Assembly: GCA_945862325.1 (NCBI GenBank)
Contig: CAMAXZ010000011.1
Span: 53,316-117,315, forward strand
Length of the DNA: 64,000 bases
Direction of reading: 5' to 3'
From: Klebsiella pneumoniae
GTDB taxonomy: Bacteria > Myxococcota_A > UBA796 > SXON01
Shown here: piece after piece, positions 17,605-26,401 of the stretch
Numbering within the stretch: the first letter of the stretch is position 1
Layout of the letters: every line of letters starts with the position of its first letter
Made by a program: the position numbers and the translations under genes
Notes under the pieces: model-generated
Databases searched by the model: none
Told to the model about the DNA's origin: nothing
What the model saw: only the letters and a program-made list of their open reading frames with translations

Positions 17605-19027
17605 ACAGCATCGTCTGGACCGTCTTCACGAGGATGACGACGTACAGCGCGAGCGTCATCTCCTGGATCGCGAAGACCTCGTAGCAGAGCTTCTCGGCGG
17701 CATCATCCACCGACGCCCCATACCGGAAGTTCACCTGCGCCCAGCCCGTGACGCCCGGCTTCACCGCGAAGCGCAGCGAGTAGAAGGGGATCTCGTCCTT
17801 CAACTTGCGGATGAACACCTCGCGCTCCGGACGAGGCCCGACGATCGACATGTCGCCGACGAGCACGTTCCAGAACTGCGGGAGCTCGTCGAGGCGGGTG
17901 CGCCGGAGGAACCGCCCCACGCGCGTGATGCGGGGGTCGGCGGCGCCTTGCGACCACACGGCGCCGGTCTTGGCTTCGGCGTCCTCGCGCATCGTGCGGA
18001 GCTTGATGATCTTGAACGGCCGCTCGTTGTAGCCGAGCCGTTCTTGCAGGTAGAACGCCGGCCCTTTGGAGTCGAGCTTCACCAGCGCGGCGGCGAGCGC
18101 GACCGGGATCGCGGAGAGCAGCAGGCCGATCAGCGCGCAGGTGATGTCGGCGACCCGAAAGATCGTGGCGTTCGCCGTGCTCGTGCTCGCGAACACCGGC
18201 CCGAAGATCAGCCAGTTGTCGGAAGTGTGGAAGATCGGGACCTTTCCGGTGAGGCGCTTGTAGATCGTGGGCATCTCCTCGACGCGGACGCCCTGCGCCT
18301 TGCACTCGAGCAACACCCGCGCGAGATCACTCGAGAGCGTGCCGCGGACCGCGACGATGATGAGCTCGATCTGGTGCTTTCCGACGAGCTCGCGCAGCTC
18401 CCGGGCCGCCCCGAGCACGGGCATGTCGTCCGGGATCGACGGCGGGGGCGGCGTGTCTTCGCGGCGGCGGTACCCGAAGCGCGGGAACGTGACGACGCCG
18501 AGCAGGTCGTACATCTGCCGATACTCGGCGTTCCCCTTTATCAAGTTCCAGACGATGCGCTCCGGCTCGCCGTCGCCGACGACCAGGGTGCGGCGCCGGA
18601 ACGTCGGCCACGGCGCGAACCGGGCGATCCCGAAGCGCCACAGGGTGAGCAGCGCGGCGAACGTGACCGTGCTCAGGGTCGCGATGCCACGACCCCAGAT
18701 GGCCGACGGGAAGAAGAAGTCGACGACGATCTCGAAGATCAACGCCGAGAATGGCGCAGCCCAGAGCCGCCCCAGCTGCACCGGACGGCGGAAGTCGATC
18801 GACGGGCTGTACGCGTCGAGCATGAACAGCGTCAGCAGGTTCGCGGACAGGAAGATCAGCACCGCGGGGAGCTCTTGCCGCACGATCGCCGTCGGATCGA
18901 CGACGAGCACGTTGCCCGGGCCGAAGCGGAAGAAGTGCGCGAGGTAGATCGCGACCGAGGCCGCCAGGACGTCCCCGACGACGGACCACGTCTGCCGCGG
19001 CGTGAACGAAATGCCGAACAGCCTCAT
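17588..19027 (-). CDS. WbaP-like undecaprenyl-phosphate sugar transferase
   Basis: A 479-residue polyprenyl-phosphate glycosyl-1-phosphate transferase that starts the lipid-linked repeat unit. Several N-terminal membrane segments (about 12-130) are followed by a CoA-binding-like Rossmann domain (about 140-260), another membrane segment (about 283-305) and the catalytic C-terminal domain with KLRTM, TRLDELPQFWNVL and GDMSIVGPRPE. The layout matches the WbaP/CpsE type. The ATG overlaps the stop of the upstream GT4 gene as ATGA. The first sugar cannot be read from the sequence. Confidence 0.92.
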   Translation of the reverse strand: MRLFGISFTPRQTWSVVGDVLAASVAIYLAHFFRFGPGNVLVVDPTAIVRQELPAVLIFLSANLLTLFMLDAYSPSIDFRRPVQLGRLWAAPFSALIFEIVVDFFFPSAIWGRGIATLSTVTFAALLTLWRFGIARFAPWPTFRRRTLVVGDGEPERIVWNLIKGNAEYRQMYDLLGVVTFPRFGYRRREDTPPPPSIPDDMPVLGAARELRELVGKHQIELIIVAVRGTLSSDLARVLLECKAQGVRVEEMPTIYKRLTGKVPIFHTSDNWLIFGPVFASTSTANATIFRVADITCALIGLLLSAIPVALAAALVKLDSKGPAFYLQERLGYNERPFKIIKLRTMREDAEAKTGAVWSQGAADPRITRVGRFLRRTRLDELPQFWNVLVGDMSIVGPRPEREVFIRKLKDEIPFYSLRFAVKPGVTGWAQVNFRYGASVDDAAEKLCYEVFAIQEMTLALYVVILVKTVQTMLFKPGS

Positions 19028-20121
19028 CGAAGCTCCTCGTAGACGTGCCGGGTCCGGTCGAGCATGTCGGCCACGGTGAAGCGCTGGAGGTACGTGGCTC
19101 GACCGGCGGCGCCCCACGCCCGCCGGCGCTCGGGCCGGGTGAGGGCCTCCGCCAGGGCGGCCGTGAGCGCCGGACGATCCCCTCGGGGCACGAGGCGCCC
19201 GGTGACCCCGTCGCGCACCGACTCGCGGATGCCGCCGACGTCGGACGCGATCACCGGGAGCCCGGCGCGCATGGCTTCGAGGATGGAGATGGGAAAGCCC
19301 TCCTGGCGGGAGACGAGGGTGAAGACCTGGCTCGCCGCGAGCAGGTCCGGGACGTCGGCGCGCACGCCCTCCATCGTGACGCGCCCGCCCAGTCCGAGCC
19401 GCGCGATCTCGGCTTCGACCTGGGGACGCTCCGGGCCGTCGCCGACCAGGCGGAGCCGCCACGGCGCGTCGATGGCCGCGAGGGCCTGCAAGAGCAGGAG
19501 GGGGTCCTTCGGTGCCGCGAGTCGGGCGACCATGACGACGGTCGGCGGGTCGGCCTCGGGGTGCGCCGCCCCCGGGTGGTCCGGGAGGGCGTTGTGGATC
19601 ACGCGCACCTGTGCCGCGCGCGCCACCCGGTAGCGGAGCGCGATCTCTCGGTCCGCTTCGGAGACCACGATGAACCTCGATGTGATCCGACCCGCCAGCG
19701 CCTCGATCGGCACCGCGGAGGCGACGCGGCGGAGCGGGAGGCCGTCGGAGAACGACCACGCGTGGGCGGTGTGAACGGCGGGTACACCCTCGGCGAAGGC
19801 GGCCAAACGGCCGAGCAGTCCGGCCTTGGTGCTGTGGGTGTGAACGAGGTTCGGGCGCATGGACCGAATCTTCCGGCGGAGGGCGCGCACTGCCCGTACG
19901 TCGTTTCGCGCGCTGACCTCGCGCTCGAGCTCCGGCATCACCGTCACGGGGACCCCGGCCGCGCGTAGCTCGCGCGGCAGGAACTCCTCTTCGCCCACCA
20001 CGACCTCGAAGTCCACCGCGTCGCGTAGCCCACGCACGAGGTCGAGCACGTGGACCTGGGCCCCGCCGCGCTCACCGCGGGTGATTATCGTCAGGACGCG
20101 GAGTCGGTTTGGGAGTGCCAT
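19024..20121 (-). CDS. GT4-family glycosyltransferase
   Basis: A 365-residue GT-B glycosyltransferase. The N-terminal GERGGAQVHVLDL and HTHSTKAGLLGR are acceptor-side motifs; the C-terminal SRQEGFPISILEAMRAGLPVIASDVGG holds the E-x7-E nucleotide-sugar motif. ATG 20121 is preferred over ATG 20136, because the latter lies inside a strong TAGAAT -10 element (20140-20135); the leader would then be about 6-7 bases. It is the first gene of a pair with the initiating transferase and diverges from the sulfotransferase-GT4 fusion. Confidence 0.88.
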   Translation of the reverse strand: MALPNRLRVLTIITRGERGGAQVHVLDLVRGLRDAVDFEVVVGEEEFLPRELRAAGVPVTVMPELEREVSARNDVRAVRALRRKIRSMRPNLVHTHSTKAGLLGRLAAFAEGVPAVHTAHAWSFSDGLPLRRVASAVPIEALAGRITSRFIVVSEADREIALRYRVARAAQVRVIHNALPDHPGAAHPEADPPTVVMVARLAAPKDPLLLLQALAAIDAPWRLRLVGDGPERPQVEAEIARLGLGGRVTMEGVRADVPDLLAASQVFTLVSRQEGFPISILEAMRAGLPVIASDVGGIRESVRDGVTGRLVPRGDRPALTAALAEALTRPERRRAWGAAGRATYLQRFTVADMLDRTRHVYEELR

Positions 20122-20134
20122 GGGCGAGGTCGGC

Positions 20135-20140
20135 ATTCTA
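20135..20140 (-). promoter_or_regulatory. -10 element TAGAAT of the GT4-WbaP-like operon
   Basis: TAGAAT, close to the TATAAT consensus, lies 13 nt upstream of the ATG at 20121. It contains the alternative ATG at 20136, which argues against that start. Confidence 0.5.
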
Positions 20141-20192
20141 CCCACAACCGGGATACGAAGGCCCCCCAACACGACGAGATCCGGATTGTTGC

Positions 20193-22112
20193 ATGATCGA
20201 CCGTAAGACAATCGAGTCATGGCGTGCGTCGGCACCGAACTTCGTTCGGCGCCAGATCAAGACCGCGGGGCAGGCCCGGTACGGTTGGTCGCGTCCGCGT
20301 CAGGTCAGCTTCGTGTTCGGGTGTCAGCGCTCGGGTACCAAGATGGTGATGCGCATCCTCGAGAACAGCCCGCTCACACGGATCTACCACGAAAATCATG
20401 GGTCCGCGTTCGTCGATTTCCAACTCCGCCCCGACTGGGTGATCCGTAGCCTGATCGCGGTCACACCGGCGCCGTGCCAGGTCTTCAAGCCGATCTGTGA
20501 CAGTCAGGAGGCGGACTTGTTGCTGGAGCGTTTCCCGGACGCGCGTGGGTTGTGGACGTTCCGGCACTACGACGACGTCGCCAACTCGGCGGCCGTGAAG
20601 TGGGGCGAGCACCAGCGTGACGTCGTCAACGCGGTGGCGCAGGGCGACACCGCCCGTTGGGGTTGGCGCACCCGGAGGATCCCCGACGCGGCGGTCGCGG
20701 AGGTGCGGCGGGTGTGGAGGCCGGACCTCAACCCGTCCGAGGGTTGCCTCCTGTTCTGGTACCTGCGAAATCAGTTCTACTTCTCCCTCGGGCTCGACAC
20801 CCACCCGCGCATGCGCCTCGTCCGCTACGAGGACCTCGTCCGCACGCCGCTCGACGCGTTTCCCGACGTGTTCGAGCAGGTCGGCGCGCCGTTCTCTCCC
20901 GAGTACGTGGCGCGCGTCCGTACGGACTCGATCAAGCTGCGCGCGCCGCCGCCCGCGCACCCGGACATCCGCGCGTTGTGCGAGGGGCTCCAGGCGCGCC
21001 TTTGCGCCGCGCTCCCCGCCCCGCGGCCCCCTCCGCTCCCGCGGGCGGTGCTCCTCGTCATCAACACCCTCGGGACCGGCGGCGCCGAGCGCTACGTCGT
21101 CACGGTCGCCAACTGGCTCGCGGAGCGCGGGGTCGAGGTGTCCGTCGCGGCGTCGCACGGCGAGCTCGCGGCGTCGCTCCGCCCGGACGTGGTGTACCGC
21201 GACCTCCCCCTCACCCGGGTGCGGGGCGAGCTGCCGGCCGCGGCCGGGCAGCTCCGCGCCTTCGTCCGCGAGCGGCGCCCCGACGTCATCGTCGCCAACT
21301 CGCTCGCGGTCACCTGGGTTTCGCGGCTCGCGGCGCCGGCCCTCCCCGTCGTCGACGTGGCGCACGGATGGCCCGACGCGGAGTACGCGCGGGTGGCGCC
21401 CCTGCTGCGGGGGGCCGACCGCGTGGTCGCGGTCTCCCCGGAGGTGGGCGAGAAGCTCGTCGCGGGCGGGCTGCCGGCGTCGAAGGTCGAGGTCGTCTTG
21501 AACGGGGTCGACTGCGCGCCGTTCGGTCCGCTCACCGGCGAGGCGCGGGCGCGGGTGCGGGCCGCGCTCGGCGCCGCGGAGGGCGAGCTCATCGTCATCA
21601 CCGCAGGCCGATTGACGGCCCAGAAGGCACAACATCACGTGATCGCCATCGCGAGGGCGTTGCCGTCGCTGCGCTTCGCGATCGTGGGGGCCGGGCAGCG
21701 CGCCGCGGAGCTCTCGGAGCTGGCGCGCGCCGAGGGCGTGTCGGACCGCGTGCGCCTGCTCGGCCTCCGCGACGACGTGCCCGCGCTGTTCGGGGCGTCC
21801 GACCTGTACCTCTGCACCTCCGACTGGGAGGGCATGTCCCTCACGATCATCGAGGCGATGGCGTCGGGGCTGCCGGTCGTCTCGACCCGCACCGAAGGCG
21901 CGGCGCACCTCGTCACCGACGACACCGGCGTGCTCGTGCCGATCGGCGACGTGCCGGCGTTGACGGCCGCGGTCGAGGCCCTCGCGGGCGATCCGGAGCG
22001 GCGGGCGCGGCTCGGGGCGGCGGGCGCAGCTCGCGCCCGGGCGCACTTCAGCCACGACCGGATGGCGCGCGAGCTGTCGAACATCCTCGTGCGCACCGCG
22101 CGCGGCGCCTGA
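20193..22112 (+). CDS. Sulfotransferase-GT4 glycosyltransferase fusion
   Basis: A 639-residue two-domain protein. Residues 1-275 are a sulfotransferase: the 5'-phosphosulfate loop GCQRSGTKMV (43-52), and further sulfotransferase-like segments (LVRYEDLVRTP near 211-221). Residues about 286-639 are a complete GT4 enzyme: INTLGTGGAERYVV and SDWEGMSLTIIEAMASGLPVVST. The frame is continuous through the Pro-rich junction (PAPRPPPLPR), so this is a true fusion. It suggests coupled sulfation and sugar transfer on the same polysaccharide. The ATG at 20193 has no clear ribosome binding site. It ends 5 bp from the convergent glycosidase gene. Confidence 0.85.
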   Translation: MIDRKTIESWRASAPNFVRRQIKTAGQARYGWSRPRQVSFVFGCQRSGTKMVMRILENSPLTRIYHENHGSAFVDFQLRPDWVIRSLIAVTPAPCQVFKPICDSQEADLLLERFPDARGLWTFRHYDDVANSAAVKWGEHQRDVVNAVAQGDTARWGWRTRRIPDAAVAEVRRVWRPDLNPSEGCLLFWYLRNQFYFSLGLDTHPRMRLVRYEDLVRTPLDAFPDVFEQVGAPFSPEYVARVRTDSIKLRAPPPAHPDIRALCEGLQARLCAALPAPRPPPLPRAVLLVINTLGTGGAERYVVTVANWLAERGVEVSVAASHGELAASLRPDVVYRDLPLTRVRGELPAAAGQLRAFVRERRPDVIVANSLAVTWVSRLAAPALPVVDVAHGWPDAEYARVAPLLRGADRVVAVSPEVGEKLVAGGLPASKVEVVLNGVDCAPFGPLTGEARARVRAALGAAEGELIVITAGRLTAQKAQHHVIAIARALPSLRFAIVGAGQRAAELSELARAEGVSDRVRLLGLRDDVPALFGASDLYLCTSDWEGMSLTIIEAMASGLPVVSTRTEGAAHLVTDDTGVLVPIGDVPALTAAVEALAGDPERRARLGAAGAARARAHFSHDRMARELSNILVRTARGA

Positions 22113-22117
22113 GCGCC

Positions 22118-24511
22118 TCAGGCCTTGACGGGCACTGAGGAAGCAAGGTTCAACGCCTCGACACGCCCGCGGAAGGGGCGCGCTCCCGCGGGCGTGCAGC
22201 GCACCGTGACCGTGACCCCGGGCGCGAGGTGGAAGTGGTCGTCGCTCGGGCGCCAACCCGCGCACCGGATCGTCACGCCCTGAAGGAACGCGGAGGACTC
22301 GAGCTCGAGCGCGACCCCGCCGGCGTCGGTCGGGCGCACGACGGCGCGCAGCGCCGCCACGTCGTGCGTCGGGAGCGTGTGGCCGAGCGGGAACAGGGTG
22401 TCCGTGCCGACGATCGACCCGTGCGGATCGAGCAGGCGCGCGTGGATCACGTCCTGGCGGGGCGGCCCGAAGCGGTAGGCCCACATCAGGTCGGTGAAGT
22501 GGCCGATCAGGGCGTCGGCGCTCAACGACCGGGCCTCCCACGGCGCGAGCCGCACGGCGACCTCGGCGCCGTCGACGCGATCCCGCGCGTGTCGGTAGAG
22601 ATCGAGCTTCAGGGTGCCTTCCCAGGCGTCGGCCCGCTCGTTGTGCAGGTGCACCCCGACCCCGTCGAGCCCCTCGTCGGTCAAGGAGACGCCCAGAATG
22701 GCCCACGCCCGCCGCAGCGCCCACCACGCGGCCTTCGGGCGCCCCTCCGAGTCGACCACGCCCCATCCCGCGCCTGGGCGGAGATCCCGGTAGAACCAGA
22801 CGAGACCGCCGCCGCAGCGGCTTTGGGGCCGACGCCACTCCGCGAACACGCGGCGCATCAGCTCGGCGGTGACGAGCCGCGAGACGGCGAGGTACCGCTC
22901 GGGGTCCGTACCGCGCAGGACCACCGGATCGACGCCGAAGAGCTCCCGGAGGTAGTGGTCACGCACGTCCTCGAAGTCCCACCCGGCGCCGCCGTCACGG
23001 GGCACGCCGGCCTTCCACGCCGGCAGGTGCGGCACCGGCGCGGCGTGCACGAGGGCGGTCGTCTCCTCGTCGGGGACGTTCGAGAAGCCGAGGCACTCGG
23101 GGGTGAAGCGCACGTCGGCGCGCCGCGCGTCGCCGAGCGGGCGCCGATAGGCGCCGACGCCGTAGTAGTGGGTGAGCCCCTCGGCGGTGTGAAACGGCAG
23201 CGCGCCGCCGGTCGGCGTCGAGGGGACGTACGGCACGCCCGGGTGCCCCTCGGCGAGGAGCCCGGGGAGGGTCTCGGTGAAGAACGGGCCGGACCACTCT
23301 TCGCGCGGGAGGCCCAGCATCGCCGCTTGTTGCTCGATCTCGCTGCCGCCGCAGTACACCGCGACACACGCGTGCCGCCCCAGCCGCCGCGTGAGATCCC
23401 CGACCTCCAACGCGACCTCGGCCGCGAACGTGGGGTCCGCGAAGGGGTAGTCCATGTTCGCGAACATGAGGTCCTGCCACACCACGAGCCCGAGCGCGTC
23501 ACACGCGCGCAGGAACGCGTCGCTCGCGGGCGTCATCGTGCCGCCGACGCGGATGGTGTCCGCACCCCCGTCGCGCGCGCGTCGGAGCAGCCGCAGCTCC
23601 TTGGCTTCGTCGTCGATCGTCCGGGTGTCGGCGGCCGTCCAGCACGCGCCGCGCGCGAACATCGGGCGGCCGTTGACCACGAGGCGCACGGCGCCGTCGG
23701 CGCGGTCGAGCGTGATCGAGCGGAACCCGACGCGGCCGCCCACCCCGGTCGGCGTGCCGTCGACCTCGAGGCTCCAGTCGTATAGGCGAGGCTCGCCGAG
23801 GGTGTGGGGAAACCAGGGTTCCACGCCGGCGACGGGCGAGGAGCAACGCCAGGTGTCGCCGTTTCGGGTCAGCGGCACGACCGCGTCGCCGACGCGGAGC
23901 GCGGCCCGCTCGCCCTGTGCGGTCGCGTCCACCTCGATCCAGCCGCCGTGACGCCAGCTCGGCCGCAACAGGCGCACCTCGGGCTCCTCCGCGCGGCGCA
24001 CGTACACCCCGCGCCACAGCCCGACCGGGGGCAGGCGCGGGGTCCAATGGGGGATGCGCCCGAGGAGGGTCGTGCGGGCCCAGCGGAGCGACTGATCGAC
24101 GACCAACGCCGTCTTCCAGCGCGGCCGGGGACGCTTGCGCGCGAGGAACGGCCCGAGCGCGCGGATGGCGACATGCAGGCGGTTCGACGGCTGGAGGACG
24201 ACGTCGAACCGCCATTCGCGGAACATGTTCGTCGTCTCGCCGAGCCGCTCGCCGTTGAGCCACACCTCCCCCAGGGTGGCGATGCCGTCGAAGCACACGC
24301 GCGCCGCGCCGGGCTCCGCGTCGAAGGTCACCGCGTACCACACGTCGCTCGCGTCGAGGTCTTCGGTCGAGTCGAGCGGCAGGGCGCGGTCGCCGGCGAG
24401 GGTTCCAGGAACCGTGGCCGCCGACCACAGGAGCCCGGCGAGGCCGGACGGGTCCGGTACGGCGCCGGCGGGCGTCGTGACGAAGGCCCAGCCGTCGCGG
24501 AGCGGGGTCAC
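22118..24511 (-). CDS. Glycoside hydrolase family 2 (beta-mannosidase-like), cytoplasmic
   Basis: A 797-residue GH2 enzyme with an N-terminal jelly-roll (about 1-170; GEVWLNGERLGE), an immunoglobulin-like domain (about 180-270) and a TIM barrel. The expected acid/base Glu is E391 in CGGSEIE, and the nucleophile is E472 in FTPECLGF; both deviate from the usual NGNNE and SEFGF context but keep the Glu. No signal peptide is present. It starts with GTG 24511, 4 bases after the DUF1839 stop, so it is the last gene of the six-gene carrier-protein operon. It may trim or recycle polysaccharide intermediates. Confidence 0.83.
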   Translation of the reverse strand: MTPLRDGWAFVTTPAGAVPDPSGLAGLLWSAATVPGTLAGDRALPLDSTEDLDASDVWYAVTFDAEPGAARVCFDGIATLGEVWLNGERLGETTNMFREWRFDVVLQPSNRLHVAIRALGPFLARKRPRPRWKTALVVDQSLRWARTTLLGRIPHWTPRLPPVGLWRGVYVRRAEEPEVRLLRPSWRHGGWIEVDATAQGERAALRVGDAVVPLTRNGDTWRCSSPVAGVEPWFPHTLGEPRLYDWSLEVDGTPTGVGGRVGFRSITLDRADGAVRLVVNGRPMFARGACWTAADTRTIDDEAKELRLLRRARDGGADTIRVGGTMTPASDAFLRACDALGLVVWQDLMFANMDYPFADPTFAAEVALEVGDLTRRLGRHACVAVYCGGSEIEQQAAMLGLPREEWSGPFFTETLPGLLAEGHPGVPYVPSTPTGGALPFHTAEGLTHYYGVGAYRRPLGDARRADVRFTPECLGFSNVPDEETTALVHAAPVPHLPAWKAGVPRDGGAGWDFEDVRDHYLRELFGVDPVVLRGTDPERYLAVSRLVTAELMRRVFAEWRRPQSRCGGGLVWFYRDLRPGAGWGVVDSEGRPKAAWWALRRAWAILGVSLTDEGLDGVGVHLHNERADAWEGTLKLDLYRHARDRVDGAEVAVRLAPWEARSLSADALIGHFTDLMWAYRFGPPRQDVIHARLLDPHGSIVGTDTLFPLGHTLPTHDVAALRAVVRPTDAGGVALELESSAFLQGVTIRCAGWRPSDDHFHLAPGVTVTVRCTPAGARPFRGRVEALNLASSVPVKA

Positions 24512-24515
24512 GGGC

Positions 24516-25490
24516 TCAGCCGAAGTGGCGGCGGAGGTGGTCCACCCCGCGCGCCCACACGTCCGCGAGGCGGTCGAGCGGGTCGAGGTCGAAGGGCTTC
24601 TTCCGCCGCATCGCGCGCGCGATGCGCAGCTGGAGGTCCTTCGCGGAGGTGGTCAGCTCGTCGTAGAGCGGGATCGCTGGCTCCGCGGCTTCGACGTCGT
24701 TCTCTGCGAGCCAGCGGAGGTAGGTCGCGGCGAGCTCGTACCCGGCGCCCATCTGGCGCGTGGTCGCGAAGGAGTACGTGTGGAACGCCTCGAACTCCTG
24801 CGCCATCAGCCACTCGGTGTCCCGCTCGAGGCGCGCGCGGAAGGCCAGGAACGGGTTGGCCTCGGGCACGCGCGCGAGCTGTTCGCGGAGGACGTGCAGC
24901 GAGGCGTCGAGCAGCGCGGGGCCGCGCGGGGGCGTGGCGCCCGGCACACGCTTCACGAACTCGATGTAGGGCGGCAACATTCGAGGATGAACCAGGCCCT
25001 CGGTCTGGAGGACCTGCGTGAAGTCCTCGCCGGAGAGGTGGTGGTAGCCCTGGTTGTGGAAGTACCCCATGCGGCGGGCGTCGAGGTCGATGGCGTTGAC
25101 CGCCACGGTCGACTTCACATTGGCGAGGCGGTACGCCGTGCCGTGCGTGTCCGGCAGGTAGTACGAGTCGAGCTCGACGAGCACGGGCCGCCCCGCCTCG
25201 ACGTTCTCGGCGAGGTGCACCGCCAGGGGCTTCCAGGGCGCGAGCTCGTGGAAGCCGACGCCGAACAGGCGCTCGACGTCGTGGGTCGGGACCTTGAAGA
25301 ACGTCCATTGATCGACATCGAAGTCGAGCGTGAACGCGAACGGGCACGCGGCGAGCGGCTCGAAGCCCATGCCGTGCAGCAGCTCGATGACGACGTCGGT
25401 GTAGCAGTTCGTCTCGCCCCAGAGGCGGTCGCCCGTGTGGATGCGGTGACGTTCGTAGGTGCTCGGGTCGAGGTCGAGGACGCGCGGCAT
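24516..25490 (-). CDS. DUF1839 family protein
   Basis: A 324-residue cytoplasmic protein of DUF1839: GETNCYTDVVIELLHGMGF, DVDQWTFFKVP, VELDSYYLPDTHGTAYR and MGYFHNQGYHHLSGEDF. The conserved Cys, His and Asp residues (Cys25 in NCYTD, Asp and His in PDTHG) could form a transferase or hydrolase site, but the function is unknown. The family is known to cluster with amino acid:[carrier protein] ligases, as here. The ATG at 25490 overlaps the ligase stop (TGATG). An acyl- or aminoacyl-transfer role from the carrier protein is a reasonable guess. Confidence 0.85.
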   Translation of the reverse strand: MPRVLDLDPSTYERHRIHTGDRLWGETNCYTDVVIELLHGMGFEPLAACPFAFTLDFDVDQWTFFKVPTHDVERLFGVGFHELAPWKPLAVHLAENVEAGRPVLVELDSYYLPDTHGTAYRLANVKSTVAVNAIDLDARRMGYFHNQGYHHLSGEDFTQVLQTEGLVHPRMLPPYIEFVKRVPGATPPRGPALLDASLHVLREQLARVPEANPFLAFRARLERDTEWLMAQEFEAFHTYSFATTRQMGAGYELAATYLRWLAENDVEAAEPAIPLYDELTTSAKDLQLRIARAMRRKKPFDLDPLDRLADVWARGVDHLRRHFG

Positions 25491-26401
25491 CACGTGTACC
25501 CGAGCCGCGCGCGCACGTCGGCCGGCCACCCGGCGACGTCGGGACCGTGGCGCACGAACAGGGCGAGCGCGATCCGCTCGAGCCCGAAGCCGATGCACGC
25601 GGTGTGCGCGGCGCCCCCGTCCGCGCTCGCGATCCCGAAGGTCGTCCCGAAGTAGTCGAGGTGGTAGTTCGTGGACGAGATCGCGGTCGGCTTCTCTTCC
25701 GACGCGACCGGCACGACCAGCTCGTACTTGAGCTCCTGCTCGAGCTGGATCGCCTTCGCCATCCGGCCACCGCGCCCGAAGAACGGGTCGTTCGCCACGA
25801 CCGCGCGCACCGGCAGGCCCAGCTCGGTCAGGAGCGCCTCGGCGCGTCGCAGCCACGCGTCGCGATGCCCGAGCGCTTCCTCGGCGGTGCCGACGCGGAT
25901 GAACTCGTGCTGACGGAAGATCTGCATCCGCGCAGGATCATCCGACGGCTCGTGGCGGAACACCCAGGTGCAGAGCTCGAACGTGCGGCCGCCTTCCGGG
26001 AGGCGCCCTTCGAGCGTGGGGTACAGCGGGTAGCACGCGGCGGGGATCAACATGACGTCGCTGGCCGCCAGGCTGCGCGTCCAGTCCGCGCCGGACTCGA
26101 GCTGCGCGATCATCGCCTTCTGTTCAGCGTCTTTGCCGACGAAGGCGTGCACCGAGCCCATCAGGTCCGGAAAGTTCTGGATGTGGCTCAGCTGGGTGTA
26201 CGTCGCGCGCGGGAAGATCGGCGGGAAGTGCACCACGGTGGGAGCGGTGTCGGCGCCGACCTGACCCAACAGGCGCTCGAACCGTGCGATGACGTCTTCG
26301 AAGGCGAAGCTTCGGCCGAACACGCCGCGCACGCCGGTGGGGATCAGCAGCCCGGCCTCCACCATGCGGTCGCGAAGCGCGCCGTACACGTCCTCGGTCA
26401 T
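25490..26401 (-). CDS. Amino acid:[carrier protein] ligase (class II aaRS-like)
   Basis: A 303-residue truncated seryl-tRNA-synthetase-like enzyme that activates an amino acid with ATP and loads it on the phosphopantetheine arm of a carrier protein instead of tRNA. Motif 2 is FRHE (148-151) with FRQHEFIRVG (162-171); motif 3 is GFGLER (271-276). The zinc ligands are Cys123, Glu166 and Cys269; the Glu-Cys spacing is 103 residues, as I recall for the Bradyrhizobium enzyme (C131, E176, C279). The tRNA-binding N-terminal arm of SerRS is absent. The carrier protein is two genes upstream in the same operon. Related enzymes prefer Gly or Ala; the substrate here is not determined. Confidence 0.9.
   Translation of the reverse strand: MTEDVYGALRDRMVEAGLLIPTGVRGVFGRSFAFEDVIARFERLLGQVGADTAPTVVHFPPIFPRATYTQLSHIQNFPDLMGSVHAFVGKDAEQKAMIAQLESGADWTRSLAASDVMLIPAACYPLYPTLEGRLPEGGRTFELCTWVFRHEPSDDPARMQIFRQHEFIRVGTAEEALGHRDAWLRRAEALLTELGLPVRAVVANDPFFGRGGRMAKAIQLEQELKYELVVPVASEEKPTAISSTNYHLDYFGTTFGIASADGGAAHTACIGFGLERIALALFVRHGPDVAGWPADVRARLGYT

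Noticed and set aside
17522..19042. Long plus-strand frame opposite the WbaP-like gene
   Set aside because: Very rich in Arg, Asp and Glu from antisense reading; no signal, domain or start site.
20122..20136. ATG 20136 as start of the GT4 protein
   Set aside because: It lies inside the TAGAAT -10 element, so it would not be in the transcript.
24508..25770. Alternative minus-strand frame over DUF1839
   Set aside because: Ser/Arg/Pro-rich with no motifs. The DUF1839 frame has conserved motifs and matching overlaps with both neighbours.
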